Shown in pieces: positions 11,393-20,404 of a DNA stretch of 64,000 nucleotides. The notes under the pieces were generated by a model, which did no database searches, had not been told where the DNA came from, and saw nothing but the letters and a program-made list of their open reading frames with translations. Both the position numbers and the translations under genes were made by a program. The stretch lies in assembly GCA_010909725.1 (NCBI GenBank), contig JAACMV010000010.1:186001-250000 (forward strand), read 5' to 3'. The stretch is from Picochlorum sp. 'celeri' (lineage: Eukaryota > Chlorophyta > Trebouxiophyceae). Position 1 is the stretch's first letter. Every line of letters starts with the position of its first letter.

Positions 11393-11648
11393 GAACACAC
11401 TGAAAGTAAAGATTCAAAAAACGAAATGAGCAATCCGATTCCAATGGATTGATTGAGACATATACTATGTATTGTATAACCTGTTGTTGTTTCTCTTCTT
11501 CTTGTCCCCCTTCCTCTATGCGAATGTAAATATAACTCTCAAAGTGCAAGAATAATCCAAACTATCATGATACTGAACAAAATCACGACTGCAGTTCTTG
11601 GTGATCGAAAAAGCAATAATGGAAAAGCACCATCAGTATCATGTTTCA

Positions 11649-13115
11649 TTAGGCAACAATATTTCCGAATATACCCTGCCCATCCCTAGAAGAGTGGGAC
11701 TCTCTCTGCAGCAAGGATGCCGCTTCTAATGAGGAATCATGGAGGCCACTGTCGCCATGAGAACCAGGATCTGATGGATTAGAATGATTTGATCCATCCG
11801 CAAGGAGACTGTCTAGCTCAGTGCTTGCCCTGATGGACGTTCTTCTTGAATCATGGAACACATCATGCAACGTGTTTGGTTCTGGGAGATGTGCACCATC
11901 AGTTGCAGGAATGAAGGGGTGCGCCCCATCTCCTGCATACGTTCTTGCCAGCAAGTCTGCAGATGGAAGAGCGGAAGCAGCAGTTTGCCCCGCTGTATAC
12001 AATGACTGTGATGTCAATGAGGCAGCCAAGGATGATGGGAGGCCATGGCCTGAGAATCCATTCTGGTGGAATCCACTGACCAGACTTGCATCAAGTGACC
12101 CGCTCCCAAATGATTGGAAAGATCCATTGAGATTTTGCTGGCTTGGAGAACGACTGGATGATCGACCCCATGAGATCCTCATAGCACTGTTCCCCAAGAT
12201 TTTTCCATTCATGGCCATCATTGCTGTCTCTGCCGACGCCCGTAAAACATACTGTACAAACCCACAGCCTTTACCTTGCGGTATTTTGACGTAAATGATA
12301 TCTCCGAACTGACTGAAAATCGCACGGAGCTGATCCTCAAGCACCTGACTACTCAGACCACCAATAAATAACGTTGTGTTTGTGGGATCCAAGTCTGAAG
12401 GATGAAGAGGCTGCAACGTCTGCACTTGAGAAGATTGTACATTCTTCTTTGCAGTTGCTAAAGACACTCGAATGGGCCTGTGACTCAAAAAATGCCCATT
12501 CATTTCTGTAAGGGCAATGTTCCGCTCATTCTCGGCAGAAAACCTGACAAAACCATACCCTTTTGACCTTCCTGTCGCTGCATCTGTAATCACTTTAGCA
12601 CTCCTAACAGATGGATAGAATTGCCTAAAGTATTCTTGCAGGATCAAATCTGAAACATCAGGAGCCAAGTCTCCCACAAAGAGAGAGTGATCTTCCTGAG
12701 TTGGTTGCGATGTTCGCCCCACGCCATACGCAGCCCAGTTCAACCGAAACGCCATGTTACTAGTTCCTGGTATGCTTCTACCATTGTACACCTGCAGCAC
12801 CTGCTCCGCTGCCTCGTGGGAACTCATCTCCAAAAAGGCGTACCCCTCGGAAGCTCCAGTGGCCTTGTTGCGGATAATCTTCACAGAAACCAGCTGTTTC
12901 GTGGGACTGAATACCGAATACAAAAACGCCTCGTCCATCCATGGTGCAAGATCTCCGATCCACAGGGTTTTCTGATGACTGCGATGCATAGCCCCAGCCT
13001 GTGCTGACACAAGTTCATGTTGTTGACCGACAAAACCAGCTCCCAGCGACGACATTCCATGCGCAGCCAACAGCATTTGGTCCTGATCAAATCCTGAGTT
13101 ACTTAAAGTATCCAT
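11649..13115 (-). CDS. RBP45/RBP47-like protein with three RRM domains
   Basis: A 488-residue single-exon RNA-binding protein. RRM1 is at residues 49-130 (KTLWIGDLAPWMDEAFL; RNP1 EGYAFLEM), RRM2 at about 142-222 (HSLFVGDLAPDVSDLIL; KGYGFVRF) and RRM3 at about 243-315 (TTLFIGGLSSQVLEDQL; KGCGFVQY). The order, spacing and 'GDLAPWMDE' opening are those of plant RBP45/47 and yeast Nam8/Ngr1, which bind U-rich or poly(A) RNA in splicing and stress granules. The C-terminal 170 residues are Ser/Gly/Ala-rich and unstructured. The binding target here is inferred from the family. Confidence 0.9.
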   Translation of the reverse strand: MDTLSNSGFDQDQMLLAAHGMSSLGAGFVGQQHELVSAQAGAMHRSHQKTLWIGDLAPWMDEAFLYSVFSPTKQLVSVKIIRNKATGASEGYAFLEMSSHEAAEQVLQVYNGRSIPGTSNMAFRLNWAAYGVGRTSQPTQEDHSLFVGDLAPDVSDLILQEYFRQFYPSVRSAKVITDAATGRSKGYGFVRFSAENERNIALTEMNGHFLSHRPIRVSLATAKKNVQSSQVQTLQPLHPSDLDPTNTTLFIGGLSSQVLEDQLRAIFSQFGDIIYVKIPQGKGCGFVQYVLRASAETAMMAMNGKILGNSAMRISWGRSSSRSPSQQNLNGSFQSFGSGSLDASLVSGFHQNGFSGHGLPSSLAASLTSQSLYTAGQTAASALPSADLLARTYAGDGAHPFIPATDGAHLPEPNTLHDVFHDSRRTSIRASTELDSLLADGSNHSNPSDPGSHGDSGLHDSSLEAASLLQRESHSSRDGQGIFGNIVA

Positions 13116-14240
13116 CCTGCTCTATCAGTATCCCACAAGAGTCCCAGAACGACTCCCCGACTCCTCAACACGCGTTGCGAAAATCAAAACACTCCCAAGT
13201 GCCCCAAAACTCAATATCACTGCAGCAAAAGGACTTTTGTGTAAATATACATATAAATAATGCAATACTGTGGCATATTTGCAATGTCAACCCTGTTTGA
13301 CGTCGACTGCTGCCGACTCTCCCGCATGGCTGCTGACCAACTCTCACTGGGACGGTCGCAAGGCCTCGAATGCCATTAATTCATGCTTCAAATACATTTC
13401 ATGTGATAATATAACCTACATTCTTGGTATACCGACAGGTATTGCTCTCTGTCGACTGATGCGCTGATGTCTGAAAGAAGAACGAATGTTGGGTAAAAGT
13501 GTCCAAAAAACAAAGAGTATTGTAACAATGAAGCAAATAATGATATTAATATTCTAATAAGCACCGCCGGCGCTGATTTGCCAGAGGGTTGTCTTTGGCG
13601 CTTGCCTCCTTTGACTTCACATGGGGGAGCACCCCCTTGTCAATCAAAGCATGCCGGTTTATATTGGCATTCGAATGTTGTACTAGACGCTGATCTGTAC
13701 CTTCATTCATAGGAGGTGGTACCTCATAATGACAGATGATTATAATGAAATAAATGTGCGTTGGTGGCTGCAAGCCTGCCTTGATTTATTTATTGATCAC
13801 GTGTAGAGGAAATGGCCTATGCAGTGTATGCCAGAAATGGGGCCAAATCTGTTGTTTTGGTACCTCCAGGTGGCGTTACGCTGACAATCATATTGTCACC
13901 GCCTTTGCCTGTGGCACAAGACCTTTCAACGCTGTCCTGGCCAAAGCAATTTTCTTTACTCCAACTCTGTCTACTGGTTGAGTAAACACATACCCTCTCT
14001 GACTATAAAATCTCAGATCTAGAAGGAAGGCTGGTGTAAAAATATATTTATCAGTAGTACTTATTCTGGTCTTGACAGTTTTGGCCAAGGCCTTTTCATC
14101 TTCAGAGAGGCTTGGTTCGAAGGTCTGCATCAAAGTGGGGATTGTTGATTATCCTGCCTCCATGGTCATCTTCAGTTGGAAGTTCAGAAACCCTAAAATG
14201 GTGCGATAAAAACCGCTAAACGAAGAAAATTTGTGGTATC
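13116..14240. other. Gene-poor interval with degenerate coding traces
   Basis: 1.1 kb without an intact recognisable gene. It contains the RIO2-like relic at 13549-13710. On the minus strand at 14133-13888 there is an 81-codon open frame (from FEPSLSEDEKALAKTVK to LKGLVPQAKAVTI) preceded by a possible ATGCAG splice acceptor. Neighbouring minus-strand frames also read like protein without a family match (VSELPTEDDHGGRIINNPHF near 14180; GGDNMIVSVTPPGGTKTTDL near 13880). The pattern suits a decayed or exon-split gene. 13200-13545 shows nothing recognisable. Confidence 0.4.
13549..13710 (-). pseudogene. Relic of the RIO2 C-terminus, frameshifted
   Basis: Minus-strand sequence aligns with the last ~45 codons of the intact RIO2 gene at 21368-21510. 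One frame gives TDQRLVQHSNANINRH, against SDQRRIAMNRQVV in RIO2. After a shift the next frame gives KGGKRQRQPSGKSA, against NKGKRKGQSSGNKP. The DNA resembles it too: a run of GGCGCTTGCCT, CTTTGACTTCA and GACGCTGATCTG matches positions in RIO2 with small insertions and deletions. No kinase domain accompanies it, so it is a fragment. Confidence 0.6.
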
Positions 14241-14630
14241 ATGGGTTTATCTTGTTCAATATGCTCAATTATTTCCACTAATGGACCAAGACTCTTCACC
14301 AAGATCTCCAACTTGCTCCAAAAAAGGGATGAATCAATATTTGAAAACGCTGTTTTTTGGCTCTCTGTTGCTCTGGGGTTGTTGGCATTATATTTTCTCC
14401 GTGTGTGTATTTTTGATCAAAACATCATGATGTTTCTATCTGTAACAGCGTATCTTGAAGACGTGCATCAAGATTCGGCTGGTATGTTGCACAGTGGTAT
14501 ACATATCAAAAAATGCGCTAGATCCCAGTCAATAAGTCGGCTCCGTTGGTTCCCACTGAAATTGCGCAACAATGGGACTTGGTACATGAAGATCTCGCAA
14601 GAGGTCATCTGGCAGATGGAATCCATCTGA
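14241..14630 (+). CDS. Small putative lipid-modified/membrane protein, hypothetical
   Basis: A 129-residue open frame, not recognised. The N-terminus MGLSCSICS has Gly-2 and nearby Cys as in N-myristoylated, palmitoylated proteins. One hydrophobic segment follows near residues 38-58 (NAVFWLSVALGLLALYFLRV). The C-terminal half is basic without motifs. Its end lies inside a cluster of palindromes (14614-14675), so it may not be conserved coding sequence. It could be a chance frame. Confidence 0.3.
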   Translation: MGLSCSICSIISTNGPRLFTKISNLLQKRDESIFENAVFWLSVALGLLALYFLRVCIFDQNIMMFLSVTAYLEDVHQDSAGMLHSGIHIKKCARSQSISRLRWFPLKLRNNGTWYMKISQEVIWQMESI

Positions 14631-14675
14631 TCAGCTGATCCATCATGATGGATATATCCGTTATATATATAACGG
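14614..14675. repeat. Cluster of four inverted repeats upstream of the first bZIP gene
   Basis: Within 62 bases lie AGATGGA-A-TCCATCT (14614-14628), GATCAGCTGATC (14629-14640), ATCCATCATGATGGAT (14638-14653) and CCGTTATATATATAACGG (14658-14675). The last three are perfect palindromes. They end 160 bases before the bZIP start at 14836. They could be regulator-binding sites, a cruciform-forming element or chance symmetry. Confidence 0.55.
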
Positions 14676-14835
14676 CACGGTTGTCCCAGGATGACTCATC
14701 GTAGACACTAGCCGGGAACAACATTACGACGTTGTCCTTAAGACCTAGCAGATAAGAGTATATGAGATTGTTACTTATTAAACAGACTAATTCATGAAAC
14801 GTTCCCCTCCGCGAGAAAGGAAGAATCTTGGTGCC

Positions 14836-16434
14836 ATGACTGGCACACAAGACGTCGACGCCAGCCGTGGCAAGTTGCTCGAAGGCCACATCTCCAGGGA
14901 TTTGGCAAGCCACATTGATATTTGTTCCCCAAAATCGGATTATAAAGAAGTTTCTGCTGCGCAGTCGTGTGGTTTTGAGTTTGATGCCCATACCCTAGAG
15001 ACAGCCTCTGTGCTTGGGATGGAGGCAAAAGCAGACAGAACAGATTGCGTCCATTTTGGTGACATTGGTCCAATGAAAGGCTTGGGAGATGATCTGTGCC
15101 TTGACATGGACCCTGCTCTGCTATGCCTTCCGACAGAAGCCGCATTGCTAGAAGCAGCTACCCAGGGGCATGGCTGCATCCCAAGTCAGCATCACGGCAC
15201 AACAAGTGCTATGACTAAAGGAGTCTTCGGCCATTGTCCTAAGACTGTTATTTCTGGTGATTCAAGGAGTGAAAAAAGCAAAAACAGCTCCAATAAACAT
15301 GCTCGAGACAATCAGAATGCTGTGAGGCAGCGCAGGTACCGTGAAAGGAAGAGGCAGCAAGAGAAGAGGATCAAAACCGAGATTACGGATCTGAAGAAAG
15401 CCATCGGATCGACCAAAAAGGAAAACACAGAGACGAGAAGCAAGCATCGTGCAATCATGTCAATGCTGGAATATAGTCAGGAAGCATGCACCATGCTGCG
15501 GGATCAATCAGAATGTGAGCAAGTTGAGCCTTCTCTGGATACGAGAGCGATACCTGACATTCATGTATTTTTGGAGGACAAACATGCAAATATCGGTATC
15601 TCATATACCGATGGTTCACCTTCTGTGCAAGCGTCCAATGCTGAGACAGATGGCAACATGCCTGATACAACGATGGACATGTTTTGTAATGTCCTGAAGA
15701 CAGTTCCACCTACCTCCGTGTATAATCTATTCCGCAGACAGGTATCAAGCCTCATTGATGCATATGAGGCATGCAAAGATGATCTTGAGAAGCAGGGCGA
15801 GGTGGAAATGGGAATGAAAGATCTCTTTAGCATGAGAACAGAGGTTGTTGCTGACATGGCCAAGAATCAGCCTGAAGGCATCTTGTCGCATCTCAGTGAT
15901 GATCCAGTGGGTAAGATGCTGCGTCAATGCATCGTGCCAGACGACTCGGCATGCATCGATCAGTCATCAATATTGGAGCTCGTGACGACACTCCAATTTA
16001 GCAACAGTCAGATAATGAGCTTCAGAGAGCATTGGGAATCGTTCTATGGTGCCTGGATCAAGTCAGCTGATGCTCTGCACCAGTCATTACTACCAAACTC
16101 CAGCCTTGCAGCAATGCATGGTACCGAGCAGGTCACCCTTGGATGGTCTGCTGTTGACACCATTAGTGATGTCTTGGAGACCCAGGGTATGCATGGTTTG
16201 ATGCGCCAGGCATTTGGCATGCATCCAGTGAGACAGGACCTCGAGGATTTGTCAAAGAGTGCGGGCAGATCAGTCTTAGATCTTGCTGAGAAGATATACT
16301 CGGTCTTTACTCCACTTCAGAAAGCAAGACTTTGCGTTTCCCAAAGGCGAGCTCCTTGGTGGATACATGTCCTGTTGATGCCCACAGGTATCCTGCTAGA
16401 CAAAGGCATGCTAATCGGGAACCAGTCTATCTAA
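14836..16434 (+). CDS. bZIP transcription factor, paralogue A
   Basis: 532 residues, single exon. The start at 14836 (MTGTQDVDASRG) is chosen over the Met at 14794 because the paralogue at 18824 begins MTGREDVDLGRS. The basic region (about residues 175-195) has NAVRQRRYRERKRQQEKR: invariant Asn, then Arg eight residues on. The zipper is weak (Ile, Leu, Thr, Thr heptads). The C-terminal 250 residues form a helical domain shared with the paralogue and ending in VFTPLQKARLCVSQRRAPWW, reminiscent of the C-terminal region of TGA-type plant bZIPs. Predicted nuclear DNA-binding regulator; targets unknown. Tail-to-tail with the F-box/WD40 gene. Confidence 0.75.
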   Translation: MTGTQDVDASRGKLLEGHISRDLASHIDICSPKSDYKEVSAAQSCGFEFDAHTLETASVLGMEAKADRTDCVHFGDIGPMKGLGDDLCLDMDPALLCLPTEAALLEAATQGHGCIPSQHHGTTSAMTKGVFGHCPKTVISGDSRSEKSKNSSNKHARDNQNAVRQRRYRERKRQQEKRIKTEITDLKKAIGSTKKENTETRSKHRAIMSMLEYSQEACTMLRDQSECEQVEPSLDTRAIPDIHVFLEDKHANIGISYTDGSPSVQASNAETDGNMPDTTMDMFCNVLKTVPPTSVYNLFRRQVSSLIDAYEACKDDLEKQGEVEMGMKDLFSMRTEVVADMAKNQPEGILSHLSDDPVGKMLRQCIVPDDSACIDQSSILELVTTLQFSNSQIMSFREHWESFYGAWIKSADALHQSLLPNSSLAAMHGTEQVTLGWSAVDTISDVLETQGMHGLMRQAFGMHPVRQDLEDLSKSAGRSVLDLAEKIYSVFTPLQKARLCVSQRRAPWWIHVLLMPTGILLDKGMLIGNQSI

Positions 16435-16712
16435 CAAAGTTTTCCATGCTAATAATTTGAAAGTATTGGATGCAGCATGGCAGCCGGCAATGTGAATTTT
16501 GTTAGATTACGCTTGGAGGGCGTATAGGCCACATTGTTTGCAACACGTCTGAGTCTAACACAGATCTGTTGTAGTGGTACCACTGGTAACCAGCTGGTAA
16601 CTGCAGTTCACTCCCAGGATCAGCCCTTGGATCAGGTTTGACCTGTCTGTGCAATGACAATAAAATTCATAATATATAAATTGATACCTACAATGAAACA
16701 TTATGGCATGGT

Positions 16713-18305
16713 CTACGATCCTCTTGAAGTAGAAGAAGCTATTTGCTTTCTTCTCTGTTGTTTTGCATCCCTTTTCCTCTGCCTCACCATTGCCAGTTTG
16801 TGAGCTGCTTCCTCGGCCCTGGAGAAGTCCCAGGTCAACACAGTCCCGTCCTCAAAACCAGCAGCGATTCTAGCTTCAGCAATATCGACACAGTGCGCTC
16901 CAATACCGCTCCCATGCCGCAACACTCGCGAGGTGCCTTTCTTTGAATTTGTGCCTCTGACCATGTCCTCTATGTTGAGCAAGATGACTTCACCAGTATT
17001 CATTGAAGATGCTATCCATGGATATTCAAATGAAATTCCCGTCACAGATGTGCGATTTAATGTGTTCCTTCCACCCCTTTCTGAGCCAGCGAGCAGTGAG
17101 CAATCGAATGGAGGTACACTTCTCTGATGACGACATCTCATATCAAGACTGTAAATGTACCCATCACCAGATCCATAATACACTGAATGTTCATCCTCTG
17201 AATTGACCAAAGACGTTACAGGAGCGGTTTCATTCGCCACATCATGCTTCATACTCCCAATAACACGCGCTTCCCCTGTGCCTAGATCAACCTGGTGAAT
17301 GTTGAAACCAGAAGCCACATTAAACCTCTCGTGGTTCCGTGTTCTCTTCATATCCAACACCCAATCATCAAAATGAAGTACTTGAACACAGTGGATATCA
17401 TGAAGATTATGCTTATCCCACACTCGGACACTGTAATCCCAAGATCCTGAGAAAATGGCTGCATCAGTCAAAGCCAGACATGAAACAGGCCCAGAGTGCC
17501 CACTGACCAATACCTCTCGATCATCGTTTGATGCAATATCAAAGGGGAAATCGGAATTCAGACTCTGACGACTGTGGGGCTTGGAATCTGAAAATATCTC
17601 ATACATCTTGCTATCAGTATCCCGCATCACCATGGCGTCCCAATCATCCCGTACAAGACGCTGCCTCTCATCACCCCTTGGCAGGAGAGGAGAGGCATTC
17701 TGGTCATCCCTTCTCTTCCTCCACACTCGAATCCTGTGATCCGTGGACCCAGTCACAAGAACCGCATCATCTAATGCAATACTTCGAACAGTCCCACCAT
17801 GACTCCCACTAACTCCACAATATGAAAAATACTGTGCATCCCAACAAATCATTCTCCGATCAACACTCCCAGTCAACAATTTATCATACCCTGGGCACAA
17901 CTTTACAGCCTTCACCCCCGACGAATGCCCATATAATGTACATCTCTCTGGTCTATAGTACAAACCCATCATCTGCCTATATTTGTAGTCAAACAATTCC
18001 CTCCAAAAGGCTCCATCCCCAATCTTTGTCCTCATGCCACCTTGGTGCACAGCATACAGGCTCCTCTCTATCGGCATCTTCCATAACGACGCATAATGCT
18101 TCTTCCAGTCGCAGCACGTTGATAATGTCTCCCTCCACTCCTTACATACTGCCCGAGCCACGTACGAATCCCTCGCATTCAAATGACAAAACACTTCAGC
18201 CCCAAGAATATGCACTGGAATGACGTTGTGCAAAGACACTGCCTCCTCTCCTCTTCTGTGGGTTTTGTTACTACTGTAGTTTTGTCTAGAATTCTCACCC
18301 ATCAT
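16713..18305 (-). CDS. F-box/WD40 repeat protein
   Basis: 530 residues, single exon. A degenerate F-box lies near residues 30-70 (NVIPVHILGAEVFCHLNARD, then ARAVCKEWRETL). A linker follows (AFWRELFDYKYRQMMGLYY), then about seven WD40 repeats (TLYGHSSGVKAVKL; LLTGSVDRRMICWDA; VLVTGSTDHRIRVWRK; IFSGSWDYSVRVWDK; IAAGFEDGTVLTWDF). Such proteins usually act as substrate receptors of SCF ubiquitin ligases; the substrate is unknown. The start MMGENSRQNYSS at 18305 is supported because the diverged copy at 20927 keeps MMGENSSQNHSS. The frame remains open slightly further upstream but without an ATG. The C-terminal 20 residues are basic. Confidence 0.82.
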   Translation of the reverse strand: MMGENSRQNYSSNKTHRRGEEAVSLHNVIPVHILGAEVFCHLNARDSYVARAVCKEWRETLSTCCDWKKHYASLWKMPIERSLYAVHQGGMRTKIGDGAFWRELFDYKYRQMMGLYYRPERCTLYGHSSGVKAVKLCPGYDKLLTGSVDRRMICWDAQYFSYCGVSGSHGGTVRSIALDDAVLVTGSTDHRIRVWRKRRDDQNASPLLPRGDERQRLVRDDWDAMVMRDTDSKMYEIFSDSKPHSRQSLNSDFPFDIASNDDREVLVSGHSGPVSCLALTDAAIFSGSWDYSVRVWDKHNLHDIHCVQVLHFDDWVLDMKRTRNHERFNVASGFNIHQVDLGTGEARVIGSMKHDVANETAPVTSLVNSEDEHSVYYGSGDGYIYSLDMRCRHQRSVPPFDCSLLAGSERGGRNTLNRTSVTGISFEYPWIASSMNTGEVILLNIEDMVRGTNSKKGTSRVLRHGSGIGAHCVDIAEARIAAGFEDGTVLTWDFSRAEEAAHKLAMVRQRKRDAKQQRRKQIASSTSRGS

Positions 18306-18823
18306 TATATACGTGCCCAAGGCTTGCTAGGGTCATTTTCACTGAGAAAGAGAGTTGTTTCGGGTGAATTTCGTAACAACTTGGAGCACATGGCCACCTT
18401 ATATGGCTGTATGTTGGTGTATTTTAAAATACTGAAGCCCGTATTGGTGCTTGGGAGGATATTCGATTGATGGGTCGTTGTCCTTCGGGCGTTTTTCTGT
18501 ATTGAAACATTTCCACGACCTATCAAAGGAGGTTTTTGACCGAAGATAAGAGGCGACACGCAGGTGATTGTATGAGGCTCGGTGAAATTTCTGTACGAAT
18601 GGGGACACTGGTGCATTTACTTGTGGATGACTCCAGCGGAGGAACCACGAGCCGGGGTCTGTCTGTGGCGACTGTAAAGATGACACTACGCCCCGTGCCG
18701 CAATCTCACCAGTGGTACGAGGTTGCCCTAGGGTGTCCTGGGGGTCTTGAAGACGACATCTTTTCTATTTTTCTCATATATATTTGAAGTATCGCTTGTT
18801 GAAACCACATCTCATGGGATGAT
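18306..18823. other. Divergent intergenic region between F-box/WD40 and bZIP B
   Basis: No gene recognised. The first ~75 bases, together with the first codons of the WD40 gene, are duplicated at 20879-21014 (about 125 bases, mostly matching by eye). This is presumably a shared promoter for the two divergent genes. Confidence 0.5.
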
Positions 18824-20404
18824 ATGACTGGGAGAGAGGACGTCGACCTAGGTCGTAGCACTCGGTTTGAGGACACTCTGAAAGAACAAAGTGGCAGGGA
18901 TCATGTAAGCCACGCTGCTAGCTCTTGCAAAAATAATGATGATGACTATATAGAAATTGAAGTGCTGCAGCCCAATGATTTTGATTTCAACAGGGTCTCG
19001 GAGCCAATCTCTCTGCCTGTGATAGGGCCTCATGAAGCGACCGAACATCCCCCGCAGTCCCCCAATATTGGCCTGCCTGACGATTTTTTGGAAGGTGTGT
19101 TATCTCCAGAACTAGAGGCGGCGATCGCCTCTGTTTCAACAAACTCCAAGTTGCAGGAAGCAACTGACCAGAGTCATGACCAAAAGATGAGCCACTGCCC
19201 AGAGATGGCCTGTGGCATGGCAGCAGGAACTGTTGGAGGTCAGAATCGCCAAGCAATTCATTACAACTCGAAAAGGAAACAGAAGGACCACCAACAATCT
19301 AAAAGCAGTCGCAAGGCCGCAAGGCAGTTTCAGTACCGCCAGAGGAAGAAGCAAAGAGAGAAAAAACTCCAGGAGGAAATTGAGCGTGGAAAGATAGCCA
19401 TCGAGTCTCTCAAGGCGAAGAATATGGAATTAAAAAGGAAGCAAGATACTCTGACGTCAACGCTGAAGCGCCGTGAGGAATCATTCCGTGTGCTCAAGGG
19501 TAAAACTCTACGAGAGGACATGGACTGTAGGCCGGACGAGGGAACCGAAAATGATATTCAAACCATTTTGGCAAAGATGGATCCAAATATATGCACTTTA
19601 TATGCTGATGTGCTGTCTTCTTTCCAACATGCACAGAAAGATGTTCCAGTCAGCACTATGTTGGATATGTTCTCCAATATTCTGGAGACAGTTCCTTCTA
19701 ATTCTATGTATCAGCGATTCCATGGCCAACTCGAAAGATTGATCAATAAATATGATAAGTGCAATGGTGATGATGCGAATCAAGAAGGGCTGGAAAGAGA
19801 AATAAAGGGCCTGTTGAGCAAGAGGATTGTTGTGGTTGATGAAATGGCTGAAAAGGAGCCACACATTATCGTGTCGCATGTCACTGATGGATGGATAGGT
19901 GATCTTCTACATCAAAGCAGCTTGGCTAGTAGGTCTATGAATGCGAGTCAAGTATCCATATTGGCACTTGTGAGACAGCTGGAACTCGGCAGCAGGCAGA
20001 TATCATCCCTTTATTCGCATTGGAAAATATTCACAAGCTTTTGCAACGAATCTGATCAAGCCTTGTGGCATTGTGTTACACGAAGCTGTGGCCGTCAAGA
20101 GGTGGGTGACACCGCGAAGGGTGCATCTGAGAGCCTGGTTGACAGCCTTGTTGATGTCCTTGAATCGCAAGGTGTGCATGGATTGATGCACTATACAAAT
20201 AGGATGCATACATTGTGCCAAAAGATTGATACTATATTGAAAAGTCGGGTAGTGATGGCCTTAGGGCTCGCCCAGAACATCTATGCGGTTTTCACTCCAC
20301 TACAAAAAGCAAGACTCTGCATGTCTCAACGGACAGCACCATGGTGCGTATATGTGCCATTAATGCTAGCAGATCTCTCCCTCGACACAGACCTCGGCAA
20401 ATAA
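18824..20404 (+). CDS. bZIP-like protein, paralogue B, altered basic region
   Basis: 526 residues, single exon, related along its full length to the gene at 14836-16434 (N-terminal MTGREDVDLGRS; C-terminal VFTPLQKARLCMSQRTAPW). The basic region reads KAARQFQYRQRKKQREKK. Aligned with paralogue A, the invariant Asn is Lys, and two basic positions are Phe and Gln. The Arg eight residues downstream is kept. A charged coiled coil follows (EIERGKIAIESLKAKNMELK). DNA binding may be changed or lost; dimerisation could persist. The N-terminal region is acidic. Likely a diverged tandem duplicate. Confidence 0.72.
   Translation: MTGREDVDLGRSTRFEDTLKEQSGRDHVSHAASSCKNNDDDYIEIEVLQPNDFDFNRVSEPISLPVIGPHEATEHPPQSPNIGLPDDFLEGVLSPELEAAIASVSTNSKLQEATDQSHDQKMSHCPEMACGMAAGTVGGQNRQAIHYNSKRKQKDHQQSKSSRKAARQFQYRQRKKQREKKLQEEIERGKIAIESLKAKNMELKRKQDTLTSTLKRREESFRVLKGKTLREDMDCRPDEGTENDIQTILAKMDPNICTLYADVLSSFQHAQKDVPVSTMLDMFSNILETVPSNSMYQRFHGQLERLINKYDKCNGDDANQEGLEREIKGLLSKRIVVVDEMAEKEPHIIVSHVTDGWIGDLLHQSSLASRSMNASQVSILALVRQLELGSRQISSLYSHWKIFTSFCNESDQALWHCVTRSCGRQEVGDTAKGASESLVDSLVDVLESQGVHGLMHYTNRMHTLCQKIDTILKSRVVMALGLAQNIYAVFTPLQKARLCMSQRTAPWCVYVPLMLADLSLDTDLGK

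Noticed and set aside
11821..12294. 157-codon plus-strand frame opposite the RBP45/47 gene
   Set aside because: Antisense shadow of the serine/alanine-rich C-terminal coding region; no domain.
14101..14130. GGTTCGAAGG resembling a tRNA B box
   Set aside because: No T stem pairs around it and no A box lies on either side within tRNA distance.
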